Shown here piece after piece: positions 1 to 7,702 of a stretch of DNA of 22,259 nt. The notes under the pieces are model-generated. The model was given only the letters and a program-made list of their open reading frames with translations, did not search any database and was not told the origin of the DNA. The translations under genes and the position numbers were made by a program. Each line of letters opens with the position of its first letter. The first letter of the stretch is position 1. Location of the stretch: the NCBI GenBank assembly GCA_045577655.1, contig JAZNIU010000016.1, positions 1-22,259 of the forward strand. The letters are read 5' to 3'. Source of the stretch: RGIG7450 sp045577655 (GTDB taxonomy: Bacteria > Bacillota > Clostridia > RUG12999).

Positions 1-89
1 TTCTCCCTTTGTCAATACCTTTTTTTATCTTTTTTTATTTTCTTTGACTAAAGTTTTTCTGCGATATCCCCTCAAACGAGTGGATTTTC

Positions 90-119
90 AGTATATCACA
101 TCCCACACCCTCTTGTCAA
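90..119 (-). promoter_or_regulatory. Leftward sigma-A-type promoter
   Basis: On the minus strand TTGACA (114-119) is followed after 18 bases by TATACT (90-95). It would start transcription near position 83 and run out of the left edge, so it probably drives a gene outside the window, divergent from rarA. A second minus-strand TTGACA at 7-12 has its -10 beyond the edge. The rest of 1-199 is poly-T/poly-A-rich and shows no gene. Confidence 0.55.
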
Positions 120-199
120 CCCTTTTTTTCCTTTTTTTTAATATTTTTTTATTTTGTTAAATTTTTTACAAAATATACATTAAAAATTCCCTCTAATCA

Positions 200-228
200 T
201 TGCAAAATTTAAAAATATTATATATAAT
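200..228 (+). promoter_or_regulatory. Promoter of rarA
   Basis: TTGCAA (200-205), a 17-base spacer and TATAAT (223-228). The predicted transcript starts only about 25 bases before the coding region, which fits a single-gene transcript. Confidence 0.7.
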
Positions 229-260
229 GTATATATTATGATAGTTAGGATGTGATTATA

Positions 261-1526
261 TTGCAACCTCTGGCTGATCGAATTCGCCCATCCTGTCTTG
301 ATGAAGTGGTAGGACAGTCTCATCTTATAGGAAAAGGCAAAGTTTTACGCACACTTATAGAAAACGGCAATCTCCCCAATATGATTTTTTACGGGCCGTC
401 CGGTACCGGAAAAACCACTCTTGCAAGAATTGCCGCCGAAGCTTCCGGGAAAACACTTCATTATATAAATGCAACAACCGGTTCGGTGAGCGATGTAAAA
501 AACATTGCAAAAGACCAGAACTCTCTTTCAAACCCAAACGGTGTATTGTTGTATCTGGACGAAATTCAAAATTTTAACAAAAAACAGCAGCAGTCTTTGC
601 TTGAATATATTGAAAACGGCTCTATCACTTTAATTGCGGCAACTACCGAAAATCCGTTTTTCTACATATATAATGCAATACTGAGTCGCAGCAATGTTTT
701 TGAATTTTACAAAATTTCTCCCGAAGATATCAGCCGTGCTCTTGTCCGCGGCCTTTCAACACTTAATGGCGAGTATAACTCCAACATCAGTTTTTCGGAC
801 GATGCTCTGTTTGCCATATCAAACATTGCATACGGCGATGTGAGAAAAGCTCTTAATCTTTTAGAGCTTAGTATGATTACTGCCATTCAGTCCAAAAAAA
901 CCTCTGTTGTTCTTGATGACATCTGTGAGATTTCGTCACTGCCGGCGTCCAGGTTTGACCGCGACGGCGACAGCCATTATGATATTCTCAGCGCTTTTCA
1001 GAAGTCAATACGTGGCAGCGACGAGAATGCGGCACTGCATTATCTTGCGCGGTTGCTGGTGGGTGGCGACCTCATTTCTGCATGCAGACGACTTATGGTT
1101 ATTGCTTCTGAAGACATAGGACTTGCTTATCCTTCCGCTGCATCCATTGTAAAATCCTGTGTGGATTCAGCACTTCAACTCGGTCTTCCTGAAGCAAGAA
1201 TTCCACTTGCACAGGCAGTTATTCTCCTTGCAACTGCGCCAAAATCTAATTCGGTGATTTGCGCTATCGACAAAGCCATGTCAGACATAAAAGATAAAGA
1301 CACCGGCGATGTTCCGGCTCATCTTAAAGACGGACATTATGCGGGTGCAAAAAAATTGGGTAAATCGATTGGTTACAAATACCCCCACGCTTTCCCCGGG
1401 AACTATACACCACAGCAATATCTGCCCGACAAGATAAAAAATGCAGTTTATTATGTTCCCGGCGAGAACAAGTTTGAACAGGCTTCTTCTGAATACATGA
1501 AAAAATTAAAAGAGCAGAAATCTTAA
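261..1526 (+). CDS. rarA: Replication-associated recombination protein A (RarA/MgsA), AAA+ ATPase
   Basis: A 421-residue clamp-loader-like AAA+ ATPase of the RarA/MgsA/WRNIP1 family, which acts on stalled replication forks together with SSB. The N-terminus reads QPLADRIRP, the hallmark start of the family. Walker A GPSGTGKT is at about residues 45-52, Walker B LLYLDE at about 96-101, sensor 1 ATTEN at about 127-131, and the arginine finger in LSRS near 143. The C-terminal tetramerisation region with HYAGAKKLG is complete, so the length is normal. I place the start at TTG 261: AGGATGTGA (247-255) lies 5 bases upstream. The in-frame GTG at 252 is inside that ribosome binding site and would add only three residues. 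It converges on folC, with the two stop codons overlapping. Confidence 0.93.
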   Translation: MQPLADRIRPSCLDEVVGQSHLIGKGKVLRTLIENGNLPNMIFYGPSGTGKTTLARIAAEASGKTLHYINATTGSVSDVKNIAKDQNSLSNPNGVLLYLDEIQNFNKKQQQSLLEYIENGSITLIAATTENPFFYIYNAILSRSNVFEFYKISPEDISRALVRGLSTLNGEYNSNISFSDDALFAISNIAYGDVRKALNLLELSMITAIQSKKTSVVLDDICEISSLPASRFDRDGDSHYDILSAFQKSIRGSDENAALHYLARLLVGGDLISACRRLMVIASEDIGLAYPSAASIVKSCVDSALQLGLPEARIPLAQAVILLATAPKSNSVICAIDKAMSDIKDKDTGDVPAHLKDGHYAGAKKLGKSIGYKYPHAFPGNYTPQQYLPDKIKNAVYYVPGENKFEQASSEYMKKLKEQKS

Positions 1527-1541
1527 CGATTCTGCTCTTTT
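1508..1541. terminator. Bidirectional terminator shared by rarA and folC
   Basis: A 12-bp perfect inverted repeat (1508-1519 with 1530-1541, arm AAAAGAGCAGAA) encloses a loop that holds both stop codons. T-rich stretches follow on both strands. The stem codes for the C-termini of both genes. Confidence 0.85.
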
Positions 1542-2785
1542 ATAATATTTATGATATCTTTATACATATATAATGAACCCACTGCAACGACAGGAAGGTT
1601 TTCTTTTTTTGCCAGCACCAGAGATTTTTTTATTGCTTCTTCAAAGGAAGCGCAAGTCTCAGCCATACCATCAGTGAAGTTTTCTGCATAATCTGCTGCA
1701 GAAAGTGCCCTTGTATTGTCCGGGGTTACTGCAAAAACTTTTCTCGCAAAATGTTCAAGCACTTTTGCCATTTTACAGTGGTCTTTATCTGCAAGAACTC
1801 CTGTCAGGAAGATAATCTTTTCCCCTCCAAAATATTCTTTTATGCTTTCTGCAACCGCTACCACACCGTGAAGATTGTGTCCTCCATCGAATATTAAAAG
1901 GGGGGTTTTGTTTAAAATTTCAAACCTTCCCTTCCATTTTACTTTGGACAGTCCGCCCACAATATCATCGTCTGTGGTTTTTATCCCTTCGGAAAACAAA
2001 ATGTCCACTGCGTCCATCGCAATGGCAGCGTTTTTCAACTGGTATATCCCGGGTAGAGAATTTTTTACACTAAGTCCACGATATTCAAATTCGCTGCCGG
2101 TTATATCCGAAGATACAAGTTCTGCTTTATCGGTCTTGAAAAATTCACAACCCTTCTCTTTTGCTTTTGCCATTATAACCTTTTCCGCCTGCTCGTCTTC
2201 TCCCCCCCAGAGCACCGGAGCCTTTGCTTTTATAATCCCTGATTTCTGAGTTGCTATCTCCTCTATACTGTCGCCAAGAAAGTTTGTGTGGTCTTTAGAC
2301 ACGCAGGTAATAACCGACAAAATTGGTTTTTCTATTATATTTGTAGCATCTAAAAGTCCACCCATGCCCGTTTCAACAATCGCCACGTCACATTTTTTCA
2401 CTTTAAAATACAAAAAAGCAGCTGCCGTTATTATTTCAAATTCGGTTGGACTGTCGGTCATTTTGTCCGCAGCTTTTTTAACTTCAGATATTATTTCTGC
2501 AAGCTCTGTATCAGATATCTCTGCTCCACAGAAAGAAATCTGCTCATTTATTTTTTCAATCCAGGGCGAAGTAAATCTACCTGTTTTATAACCCGCCTCA
2601 ACAAGAACCGAATCTATCATAGCGCAAACCGACCCTTTTCCGTTTGTTCCCGTAACATGTATTATTTTAAGGTCGTTTTGTGGGTTGCCAAGTTTTTCAG
2701 CGAGAGAAACTATCCTTTCAAGACCGGGTTTACTTCCCAGCTTTTTTATATCATCAATATATCTGATTGCTTCAACATAATTCAT
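1523..2785 (-). CDS. folC: Folylpolyglutamate synthase / dihydrofolate synthase (FolC)
   Basis: A 420-residue Mur-ligase-family enzyme that adds glutamate to folates in an ATP-dependent reaction, and in many bacteria also makes dihydrofolate from dihydropteroate. The P-loop GTNGKGS is at residues 46-52, followed by TSPWIEKINEQI (substrate loop region). The central GMGGLLDATN and CVSKDHT motifs and the C-terminal Mur-ligase domain with DGGHN are present. The length is normal. The frame stays open further upstream, but that part overlaps folT and does not resemble FolC. The ATG at 2785 has GGGGA upstream and overlaps the folT stop as ATGA, so translation is probably coupled. Pairing with a folate importer means imported folate is immediately polyglutamylated and trapped in the cell. 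Confidence 0.93.
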   Translation of the reverse strand: MNYVEAIRYIDDIKKLGSKPGLERIVSLAEKLGNPQNDLKIIHVTGTNGKGSVCAMIDSVLVEAGYKTGRFTSPWIEKINEQISFCGAEISDTELAEIISEVKKAADKMTDSPTEFEIITAAAFLYFKVKKCDVAIVETGMGGLLDATNIIEKPILSVITCVSKDHTNFLGDSIEEIATQKSGIIKAKAPVLWGGEDEQAEKVIMAKAKEKGCEFFKTDKAELVSSDITGSEFEYRGLSVKNSLPGIYQLKNAAIAMDAVDILFSEGIKTTDDDIVGGLSKVKWKGRFEILNKTPLLIFDGGHNLHGVVAVAESIKEYFGGEKIIFLTGVLADKDHCKMAKVLEHFARKVFAVTPDNTRALSAADYAENFTDGMAETCASFEEAIKKSLVLAKKENLPVVAVGSLYMYKDIINIIKEQNR

Positions 2786-3336
2786 TGTTTTCCCCTGATT
2801 CCTTTTAAAAATAACGGCAGAAGGTTTTCTAAAACTGCCAGAGCTATAAACTGTATTACTGCCATAACAATTGCCGCGGGAAGTCTGATATAAAACGCCG
2901 CGCCAAAATCCGCCGGCATATATCCTGCTCCCATAAGTATATATGTTTTTAAAACCGCATTCACCACAAACTGAAAAGCCACACATAATCCGACAGTTGC
3001 AACCTTTTTCCATACAGGTTTTTTGCCCGGATGTCTTACGTAGAAGAAAACCCCAAACAGAGCACCATATACAAACTCAATTATTCCGAGCTGCCACAGA
3101 TATGCTCCTATCGGGTTAAAAAGATGCGAAAGAATGTCGGCAGCAATCCCAACAAATCCGCCTATCACGGGGCCGAACGCCGCTGCAGCTACATAGACAG
3201 ATACAAAGCTCACCGAGAATTTTATTGCGTTGCCTATTCTGAGATATCCCGATATGTAGCTTAAAACTGTAGTTATTGCAACAAGCATTGCTACCATGCA
3301 CAGTTCTCTCGTTGTCAGTTTTTTAATTCTTGTCAT
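2782..3336 (-). CDS. folT: Folate ECF transporter S component (FolT)
   Basis: A 184-residue hydrophobic protein with about five or six membrane segments. The N-terminal stretch TTRELCMVAMLVAITTVLSY and the NPIGAYLWQL region are typical of ECF transporter substrate-binding (S) components, and the sequence resembles FolT. It would bind folate at the membrane and share the EcfA/A'/T energy module, which is not encoded in this window. The start at ATG 3336 follows GGAGG with a 6-base U-rich spacer. It is the first gene of a two-gene operon with folC (4-base overlap), and a THF-riboswitch-like leader precedes it, which supports folate as the substrate. Other vitamin S components cannot be excluded by sequence alone, but the context makes folate by far the best choice. 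Confidence 0.88.
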   Translation of the reverse strand: MTRIKKLTTRELCMVAMLVAITTVLSYISGYLRIGNAIKFSVSFVSVYVAAAAFGPVIGGFVGIAADILSHLFNPIGAYLWQLGIIEFVYGALFGVFFYVRHPGKKPVWKKVATVGLCVAFQFVVNAVLKTYILMGAGYMPADFGAAFYIRLPAAIVMAVIQFIALAVLENLLPLFLKGIRGKQ

Positions 3337-3343
3337 AAAAAAT

Positions 3344-3380
3344 CCTCCTTTTTACCGCGCAACATGCGGTAAAAAAGAGG
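3344..3380 (-). promoter_or_regulatory. Shine-Dalgarno-sequestering hairpin of folT (possible terminator)
   Basis: In the minus-strand RNA the arm at 3366-3380 pairs with the arm at 3344-3358 over 15 bp, with a single G-U pair and a 7-base loop. The GGAGG ribosome binding site of folT is fully inside the stem, opposite CCUCU. Six U residues follow directly before the AUG, so the same hairpin could also stop transcription. It is the likely expression platform of the riboswitch just upstream. Confidence 0.8.
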
Positions 3381-3395
3381 TCTTTTGTCACCGTA

Positions 3396-3500
3396 TTGAA
3401 GCGGGATGCAAAACCATAACCGCAAGACAAACTGTCTTTTCGTTCGTCCGACAACTCCCCGTTCGGATGACACTTGACGAAATGGTTTTTACTCTTCGTG
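3396..3500 (-). promoter_or_regulatory. THF (tetrahydrofolate) riboswitch aptamer upstream of folT
   Basis: The minus-strand leader matches, in order, the conserved blocks I remember from THF riboswitches: GAAGAGUA at the 5' side of P1, UCAAGUGU, a loop with GAACGGGGAGUUGUC, a local hairpin (AAGACA/UGUCUU), then GGUUAUGGUUUUGCAUCC and the closing CUUC. P1 pairs GAAG with CUUC, and P2 pairs AAACCAU with AUGGUUU. THF riboswitches are known in front of folT and folE in Firmicutes. The gene directly downstream is a folate S component, so sequence and context agree. The exact ends are approximate. No confident promoter was found between it and rpmB. Confidence 0.85.
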
Positions 3501-3529
3501 TTTTTTCATAAAAGCCAAAGCCTATGCTA

Positions 3530-3554
3530 AAGCCCCCTTATTGCAAGAGGGCTT
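3530..3554 (-). terminator. Probable rpmB terminator
   Basis: A 10-bp stem (3530-3539 with 3545-3554) around a 5-base loop. The only imperfect pair becomes G-U in minus-strand RNA, so the structure suits the rpmB transcript. The U tract is poor (CUUUAG), so read-through into the folT leader is possible. Confidence 0.45.
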
Positions 3555-3574
3555 CTACTGTTTTTTAAAACTGA

Positions 3575-3763
3575 TTACACGGCTCTTTCAACTTTACCTG
3601 AGCGTAAGCAGCGTGTACATACATGCATTTTCTTGTGTGTACCGTTAACAATTGCTCTGACACTTCTGATATTCGGTTTCCAGGTACGATTGGAACGTCT
3701 GTGAGAGTGGCTGACTTTAATACCAAAAGTTACGCTTTTTCCGCATACTTCACATTTTGCCAT
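3575..3763 (-). CDS. rpmB: Large ribosomal subunit protein bL28
   Basis: A 62-residue bL28 with the conserved CEVCGK start, the SHSHRRSNRTWKPNI stretch and the C-terminal CTRCLRSGKV. The two CxxC pairs identify the zinc-binding (C+) form. The start is ATG 3763, with GGGAGGTG about 9 bases upstream; an in-frame GTG at 3775 falls within that ribosome binding site and is not the start. It has its own promoter and probably a weak terminator, so it looks like a single-gene unit, as is common for rpmB in Clostridia. Confidence 0.95.
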   Translation of the reverse strand: MAKCEVCGKSVTFGIKVSHSHRRSNRTWKPNIRSVRAIVNGTHKKMHVCTRCLRSGKVERAV

Positions 3764-3803
3764 AATATATGACACCTCCCTATGTTGTTAACACAATACA
3801 AAC

Positions 3804-3832
3804 ATTGTATCAAAATTTTATTGTTTTTGCAA
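3804..3832 (-). promoter_or_regulatory. Promoter of rpmB
   Basis: Minus-strand TTGCAA (3827-3832), a 17-base spacer and TACAAT (3804-3809), about 40 bases before the rpmB start. The remaining intergenic stretch up to 3935 is T-rich. It holds only a weak AAAAGTG/CACTTTT hairpin after the S-layer gene, without a U tract. Confidence 0.7.
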
Positions 3833-3935
3833 GAAAAATTTTAAAGTTAGTGAAATTTATATGTTTTTTTACTGTGTAAGCCTGTTTTTGACTGTTTTTT
3901 TGTTAAAAGTGCACATATAAATTCACTTTTGATCA

Positions 3936-6900
3936 TTACGGAGTAACTTCTATTGGGTATCTTACTGCATATATAGTCTTGTACGCTTCGTTTTCTCCCT
4001 GCCATACATAAACCATATCTCCTACAAAGAGACTGCCCATAGTAGTTTTGCCGAGACGCTGTTCTTCGTATGCAACTTCGGCTCTGTAATTGTAGAAATG
4101 AATCTGTGTCCCACCAAAATAGGTTGACCCAACGTTTAATCTGCTTGTTGCTCCACCATTGATCTCAAGGTCTACCCAGCTTGGATTCTGAGCAGTGTCA
4201 ACTGCAGAAATTTTACCTACTCTTGAATAATAGTAAATCGTCCTGTCTTCTATCTGGTCCAACGCCGTGCTTTGCGAATTGTACTTGATTGCAACAGATT
4301 TTGCCTGAGCATTTTTCTGGTCTTCGCTTATGTCGTAAACAAGTTCAAGGTTTCGCAGAAGGCTTCCGTCAGGACTGTGCCCTGCGCGGATTACGTCGCC
4401 CACAGCTATTTCTCTTCTTTCACCTGTGCGGGTGTAGTTTTCATCTAAAACCCATGCATTGGAATACGCACTGCTAAAAGTATAGGTTTTAGTTGCATTA
4501 CCCACATAACCGGTTATCCTTGTAAGACTATTCTCAACAGGTTCTATGGTTTTTACTATAATATTTTCCGAACGGTAATTTGCATAATTGTCCAGACTTT
4601 CATTATATATAACAAATATTTTGTTTTCCGGTGTGCCGTTGTCTGCTCTTCTAATATAATATGGTTCAATATTGTAATCCATATATGCTACAAGTTTTGA
4701 AAGAGCCGCCGAACCAATTTTGTATTGGTTTTTGTCTTCTTTGACACTTATTCTGTCGTTTGGAACAAATATAAACAATGCATCATTTCCATCTGCAGAG
4801 AAAGTATTTCCCTCGTCTGTAAAACTTTTGACGTTATTACTTACTTTGTACTGTCTTTTTGTTCCGGTGAAACTGTTTGTTGTATTAGGCTCAACAGATA
4901 CAAGGTCTGTTATTGTTGTGCCCGAAACTGCGTAAAGCACCGGCTGAGATATTACCCCACCATTTCTGAGTACAGTAGATTTTCCGGTATTTATAACATC
5001 CGCATTTTCCTTGAGCGAATTATAAATTAGTTGTTCATCAAGGTTTTTATACATATTGCCATGTTGTGTTCCTGTACTGTTAGGGGTCACTCCGGCAAGA
5101 CAGCTGACCGCTCTTGTAATATATTTGGGACGGTCTGCCATTGTGTATTTTGTGATATTTCCATCTTTACCTAAAATCCAGAGTGTCATTTTTTCTGTAT
5201 CAGACGAATAGGTCGCATGGGTAAGATATCCTGTCTGGTAACTCACGGCTGCAACTTCAAACCACAAAATTTCATTGTTACTGTTGCAGTAAACGGTAAT
5301 TGAATCGCCTACTTCATGATCTACCGAATTTCCATTGTTTCCAATATAATAGTTGCTTAAAGTATATTTACCAAGTATGTTTTTAAGAGTAATTTCTACA
5401 TTTCCGGTGCGGATTGAATTTATTACACCCTGTTTTCTGACATACTTTGTAACAGTGATGTTGGTATACTCTCCGCATTTAGATTTTGCAACAGTCAGAA
5501 TGTCATTCGCCGCAATATCTTCAACTCTTTTTCTCACGCCGCCATATATAATTTCAAGCTTTTCGCTGTCCGAGTCGTCCAGGATAAGTTCCAGGTCAAT
5601 ATCTGTTTCAGGAATCTTTCTGAATTTGTCGGTTATTTTTTTTGGCGATGTGTGGAAACTTCTGTTGCCGACAACATATGTTTCATAAGAGTTTACCCAG
5701 ATGAGGTCAATTCTTGAGTCGAGACGGTTGGCATCTACAAGCCTTACATTGCCCTGTTTCGGCATTAAATCTGATATTGTAATAATGTCAATTTCAGAAT
5801 CTTCCCCTTCAAATGACGGGTTAGCAGTTCTGTATGCCGCTCTCATTTCGGCAACATCAATTATTTTATTATTATAAACAACTGTCAGTTCATCAAGGTC
5901 GGTTGTATAAAGAGATTGTTCAACAAGGGTGTTTTCTGAATTATAGTAGCAAAGATACTCGGTATCCGAAGCTGCATTTTTTTCGCTTGTTGCTGTCGAG
6001 CTTATACTTTTTGCTTCTATTTCTGTAACTTTAGCTTTTTCGTGCCAGTCAACAGACTGAACTTCATATCTTCCACCAACAACATCGTGAGGGTCAAACT
6101 GATATATTATTTTAACATTAGCGCCAAGATAGGAACTGTGATCCTGGTTACCGACATAAAATCTTGCATAGTCTTCACCATTAATCTGGTTATCAAGTTT
6201 TACGACAATATACCCGGCAAAATCCCCGAGAGGTTCTCCGCCTATAACAATATTTTCATCAATTATAAGCTCTTTTCTTATTTCATTTATAATAACTTTT
6301 TCTGCAGCGACAACCATACCGGACGCTCTTAAGTTTTCAACAACATCCGTGCTGTTTTCAATGTCGGTTTCCGGTTCGGTTCGACCACCGCCGCCATAGC
6401 TTCCGCCACCTACGCTGCCGTTGATAACCGGAATTCCCTGCTGCTGAACAACCGGAACATCTTTTACGTTATATACCATCTGTGCAACATTTGACCTTGT
6501 TGCATTAACTCCGAGCGCATAGTCAGCATTTGTTGCAATTTTAAGTTCTTCACCCATTTTGAGGTATCCGTCCGGCCAGAGAGGAATGTCAAGCTTTGAA
6601 GCATTTGTTTTTGCCATATCCCCTCTTCCGAGACCGCAAACCACCATTTTGATGGCTTCTTCATATTTAACCGGGTCATCGGGTTTGAAAAGACCATTTC
6701 CGAAACCATTGATTATTTGCTTATCAACGCCAACTTTTATATATCCTGCAGCCCAGTGCTGAGGAGCGAAGACACCATTTTCATTTTTCACGTCAACATC
6801 AGAAAATCCTGTTTTCACAATTGCACTGCCATACATATTGCCAATGCCAAGAGATTCCAGGAGTATTTTTATAAATTCCGCACGGGTTATTGTGTCATCA

Positions 6901-7076
6901 GGGCGGAAAGTACCGTCCTCATAACCGTTTATAACCCCTTTACCTGCAAGATAGGAAATGGCAGTTGAATGTTTGTTGTCTTCCGCCACATCCGGGAAGG
7001 CAAAGGTCTGTGCTCCGGGGAATAAGCTTACACATATTATAAAAGCTATTAAAAGTAATAATCCTCTCTTCTTCAT
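3936..7076 (-). CDS. Secreted S-layer homology (SLH) domain protein
   Basis: A 1046-residue surface protein. Residues 1-26 form a signal peptide (MKKRG, hydrophobic core, AQTFA cleavage region). Three SLH repeats follow: about 27-76 (FPDV...YEDGTFRPDDTITRAEF), 91-148 (FSDV...GLFKPDDPVKYEEA) and a degenerate third, 164-206, with ATRSNV in place of TRAE. A Gly-rich linker (about 221-231) leads into roughly 800 residues with no motif I recognise, rich in Thr, Asn, Tyr and beta-strand-like patterns. SLH domains bind pyruvylated secondary cell wall polymers, so the protein should sit non-covalently on the cell wall. The function of the large C-terminal part is unknown; it may be structural. AAAGGGTG precedes the ATG, and the gene is transcribed alone from its own promoter. 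Confidence 0.88.
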   Translation of the reverse strand: MKKRGLLLLIAFIICVSLFPGAQTFAFPDVAEDNKHSTAISYLAGKGVINGYEDGTFRPDDTITRAEFIKILLESLGIGNMYGSAIVKTGFSDVDVKNENGVFAPQHWAAGYIKVGVDKQIINGFGNGLFKPDDPVKYEEAIKMVVCGLGRGDMAKTNASKLDIPLWPDGYLKMGEELKIATNADYALGVNATRSNVAQMVYNVKDVPVVQQQGIPVINGSVGGGSYGGGGRTEPETDIENSTDVVENLRASGMVVAAEKVIINEIRKELIIDENIVIGGEPLGDFAGYIVVKLDNQINGEDYARFYVGNQDHSSYLGANVKIIYQFDPHDVVGGRYEVQSVDWHEKAKVTEIEAKSISSTATSEKNAASDTEYLCYYNSENTLVEQSLYTTDLDELTVVYNNKIIDVAEMRAAYRTANPSFEGEDSEIDIITISDLMPKQGNVRLVDANRLDSRIDLIWVNSYETYVVGNRSFHTSPKKITDKFRKIPETDIDLELILDDSDSEKLEIIYGGVRKRVEDIAANDILTVAKSKCGEYTNITVTKYVRKQGVINSIRTGNVEITLKNILGKYTLSNYYIGNNGNSVDHEVGDSITVYCNSNNEILWFEVAAVSYQTGYLTHATYSSDTEKMTLWILGKDGNITKYTMADRPKYITRAVSCLAGVTPNSTGTQHGNMYKNLDEQLIYNSLKENADVINTGKSTVLRNGGVISQPVLYAVSGTTITDLVSVEPNTTNSFTGTKRQYKVSNNVKSFTDEGNTFSADGNDALFIFVPNDRISVKEDKNQYKIGSAALSKLVAYMDYNIEPYYIRRADNGTPENKIFVIYNESLDNYANYRSENIIVKTIEPVENSLTRITGYVGNATKTYTFSSAYSNAWVLDENYTRTGERREIAVGDVIRAGHSPDGSLLRNLELVYDISEDQKNAQAKSVAIKYNSQSTALDQIEDRTIYYYSRVGKISAVDTAQNPSWVDLEINGGATSRLNVGSTYFGGTQIHFYNYRAEVAYEEQRLGKTTMGSLFVGDMVYVWQGENEAYKTIYAVRYPIEVTP

Positions 7077-7181
7077 TACAAAAACACCCTTTCTTGACCA
7101 ATATTAAAAATCATTTATCATACTTTATCATACTTTATAAGCTTGGTTTTTATCTCGTCTTATGTAAATAGATACACAGTA

Positions 7182-7210
7182 ATTATATCATTAACAATTG
7201 ATAAAGTCAA
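7182..7210 (-). promoter_or_regulatory. Promoter of the SLH protein gene
   Basis: Minus-strand TTGACT (7205-7210), a 17-base spacer and TATAAT (7182-7187). It predicts a leader of about 100 bases. Within that leader TTTATCATAC occurs twice in tandem on the plus strand (7114-7133). Confidence 0.7.
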
Positions 7211-7276
7211 TATTTTTTAGAGTAATCAGCGTATGTATTTTATTCCATTGTTGTTTTTTGAATTTTTTGTAGAAAA

Positions 7277-7323
7277 CACAATATATTGTCTATAACACCT
7301 CTTGACAATCACTATATATTGTG
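7277..7323 (+). promoter_or_regulatory. Operator-like repeated motif at the veg promoter
   Basis: CACAATATATTGTC (7277-7290) and CACTATATATTGTG (7310-7323) match at 12 of 14 positions and start 33 bp apart, about three helical turns. The first contains a perfect 12-bp palindrome (ACAATATATTGT). The second fills the spacer between -35 and -10 of the veg promoter. This looks like a pair of repressor sites, but no regulator is known here. Confidence 0.4.
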
Positions 7324-7330
7324 GTATAAT
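7302..7330 (+). promoter_or_regulatory. Consensus promoter of veg
   Basis: TTGACA (7302-7307), a 17-base spacer and TATAAT (7325-7330): an exact sigma-A consensus. The veg promoter of Bacillus subtilis is a classic strong vegetative promoter, so strength here fits the gene. Confidence 0.85.
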
Positions 7331-7377
7331 AATTTTAATAGGGTTAAACAAATCTTTTTCCGAAAGGATGATTGGTT

Positions 7378-7629
7378 TTGAGTAGCAAAGTAGAATTTAT
7401 CCGCAAAGGCATTGAGGCTGAAATTGGCAGCCGTGTCAGAATTACAACCAAGGAAGGCAGAAAGAAATTTACCACTCGCAAAGGGACAATAGAAAATACA
7501 TACCCCAATCTGTTTGTGGTTCGTTTTGACAATAAGAGCGACGAAGCCGGCGGACTTACAGCTTTCAGCTATATCGATATTTTAACTCATAATATTGATA
7601 TTGCGGTCTATGCTTCAACTCCCGCATAA
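7378..7629 (+). CDS. veg: Veg family protein
   Basis: An 83-residue protein resembling Bacillus subtilis Veg: an N-terminal helix (VEFIRKGIEAEIGSRV), then RKKFTTRKGTIENTYPNLFVVRFD and the closing YIDILTHNIDI, matching the family pattern of an RNA-binding-like beta barrel. In B. subtilis Veg has been linked to biofilm matrix gene expression; its molecular role in Clostridia is not established. Start choice: TTG 7378 lies 9 bases after AAAGGA. An alternative in-frame TTG at 7372 sits only 3 bases from it. A hairpin separates the gene from the following comM-like gene. Confidence 0.8.
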   Translation: MSSKVEFIRKGIEAEIGSRVRITTKEGRKKFTTRKGTIENTYPNLFVVRFDNKSDEAGGLTAFSYIDILTHNIDIAVYASTPA

Positions 7630-7642
7630 TAAAAGTATAGTT

Positions 7643-7685
7643 GCACCTGCGGCATTTTTTGTCTGCCGGTGCTTTCTTCTGTTTT
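7643..7685 (+). terminator. Probable terminator after veg
   Basis: GCACC and GGCA (7643-7654) pair with TGCC and GGTGC (7664-7672) around a T-rich loop, with a 3-base bulge on the left arm. A T-rich stretch follows to 7685. The imperfect stem may allow partial read-through into the comM-like gene. Confidence 0.5.
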
Positions 7686-7702
7686 AAGAAAGGTGTTCGT
7701 TT

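Noticed and set aside
1875..2591. Plus-strand open frames within folC
   Set aside because: They are antisense to conserved FolC motifs and have no start signals; they are shadows.
2786..3013. Longer folC with a 76-residue N-terminal extension
   Set aside because: The extension lies entirely over folT in another frame, does not resemble FolC, and the ATG at 2785 has a good ribosome binding site and an ATGA overlap with folT.
3836..3935. Intrinsic terminator after the SLH gene
   Set aside because: The AAAAGTG/CACTTTT pairing has a large loop and is followed by A-rich rather than U-rich RNA on the minus strand.
7114..7133. Tandem TTTATCATAC repeat in the SLH gene leader
   Set aside because: There are only two full copies of an AT-rich decamer in an AT-rich leader, so chance is a sufficient explanation.
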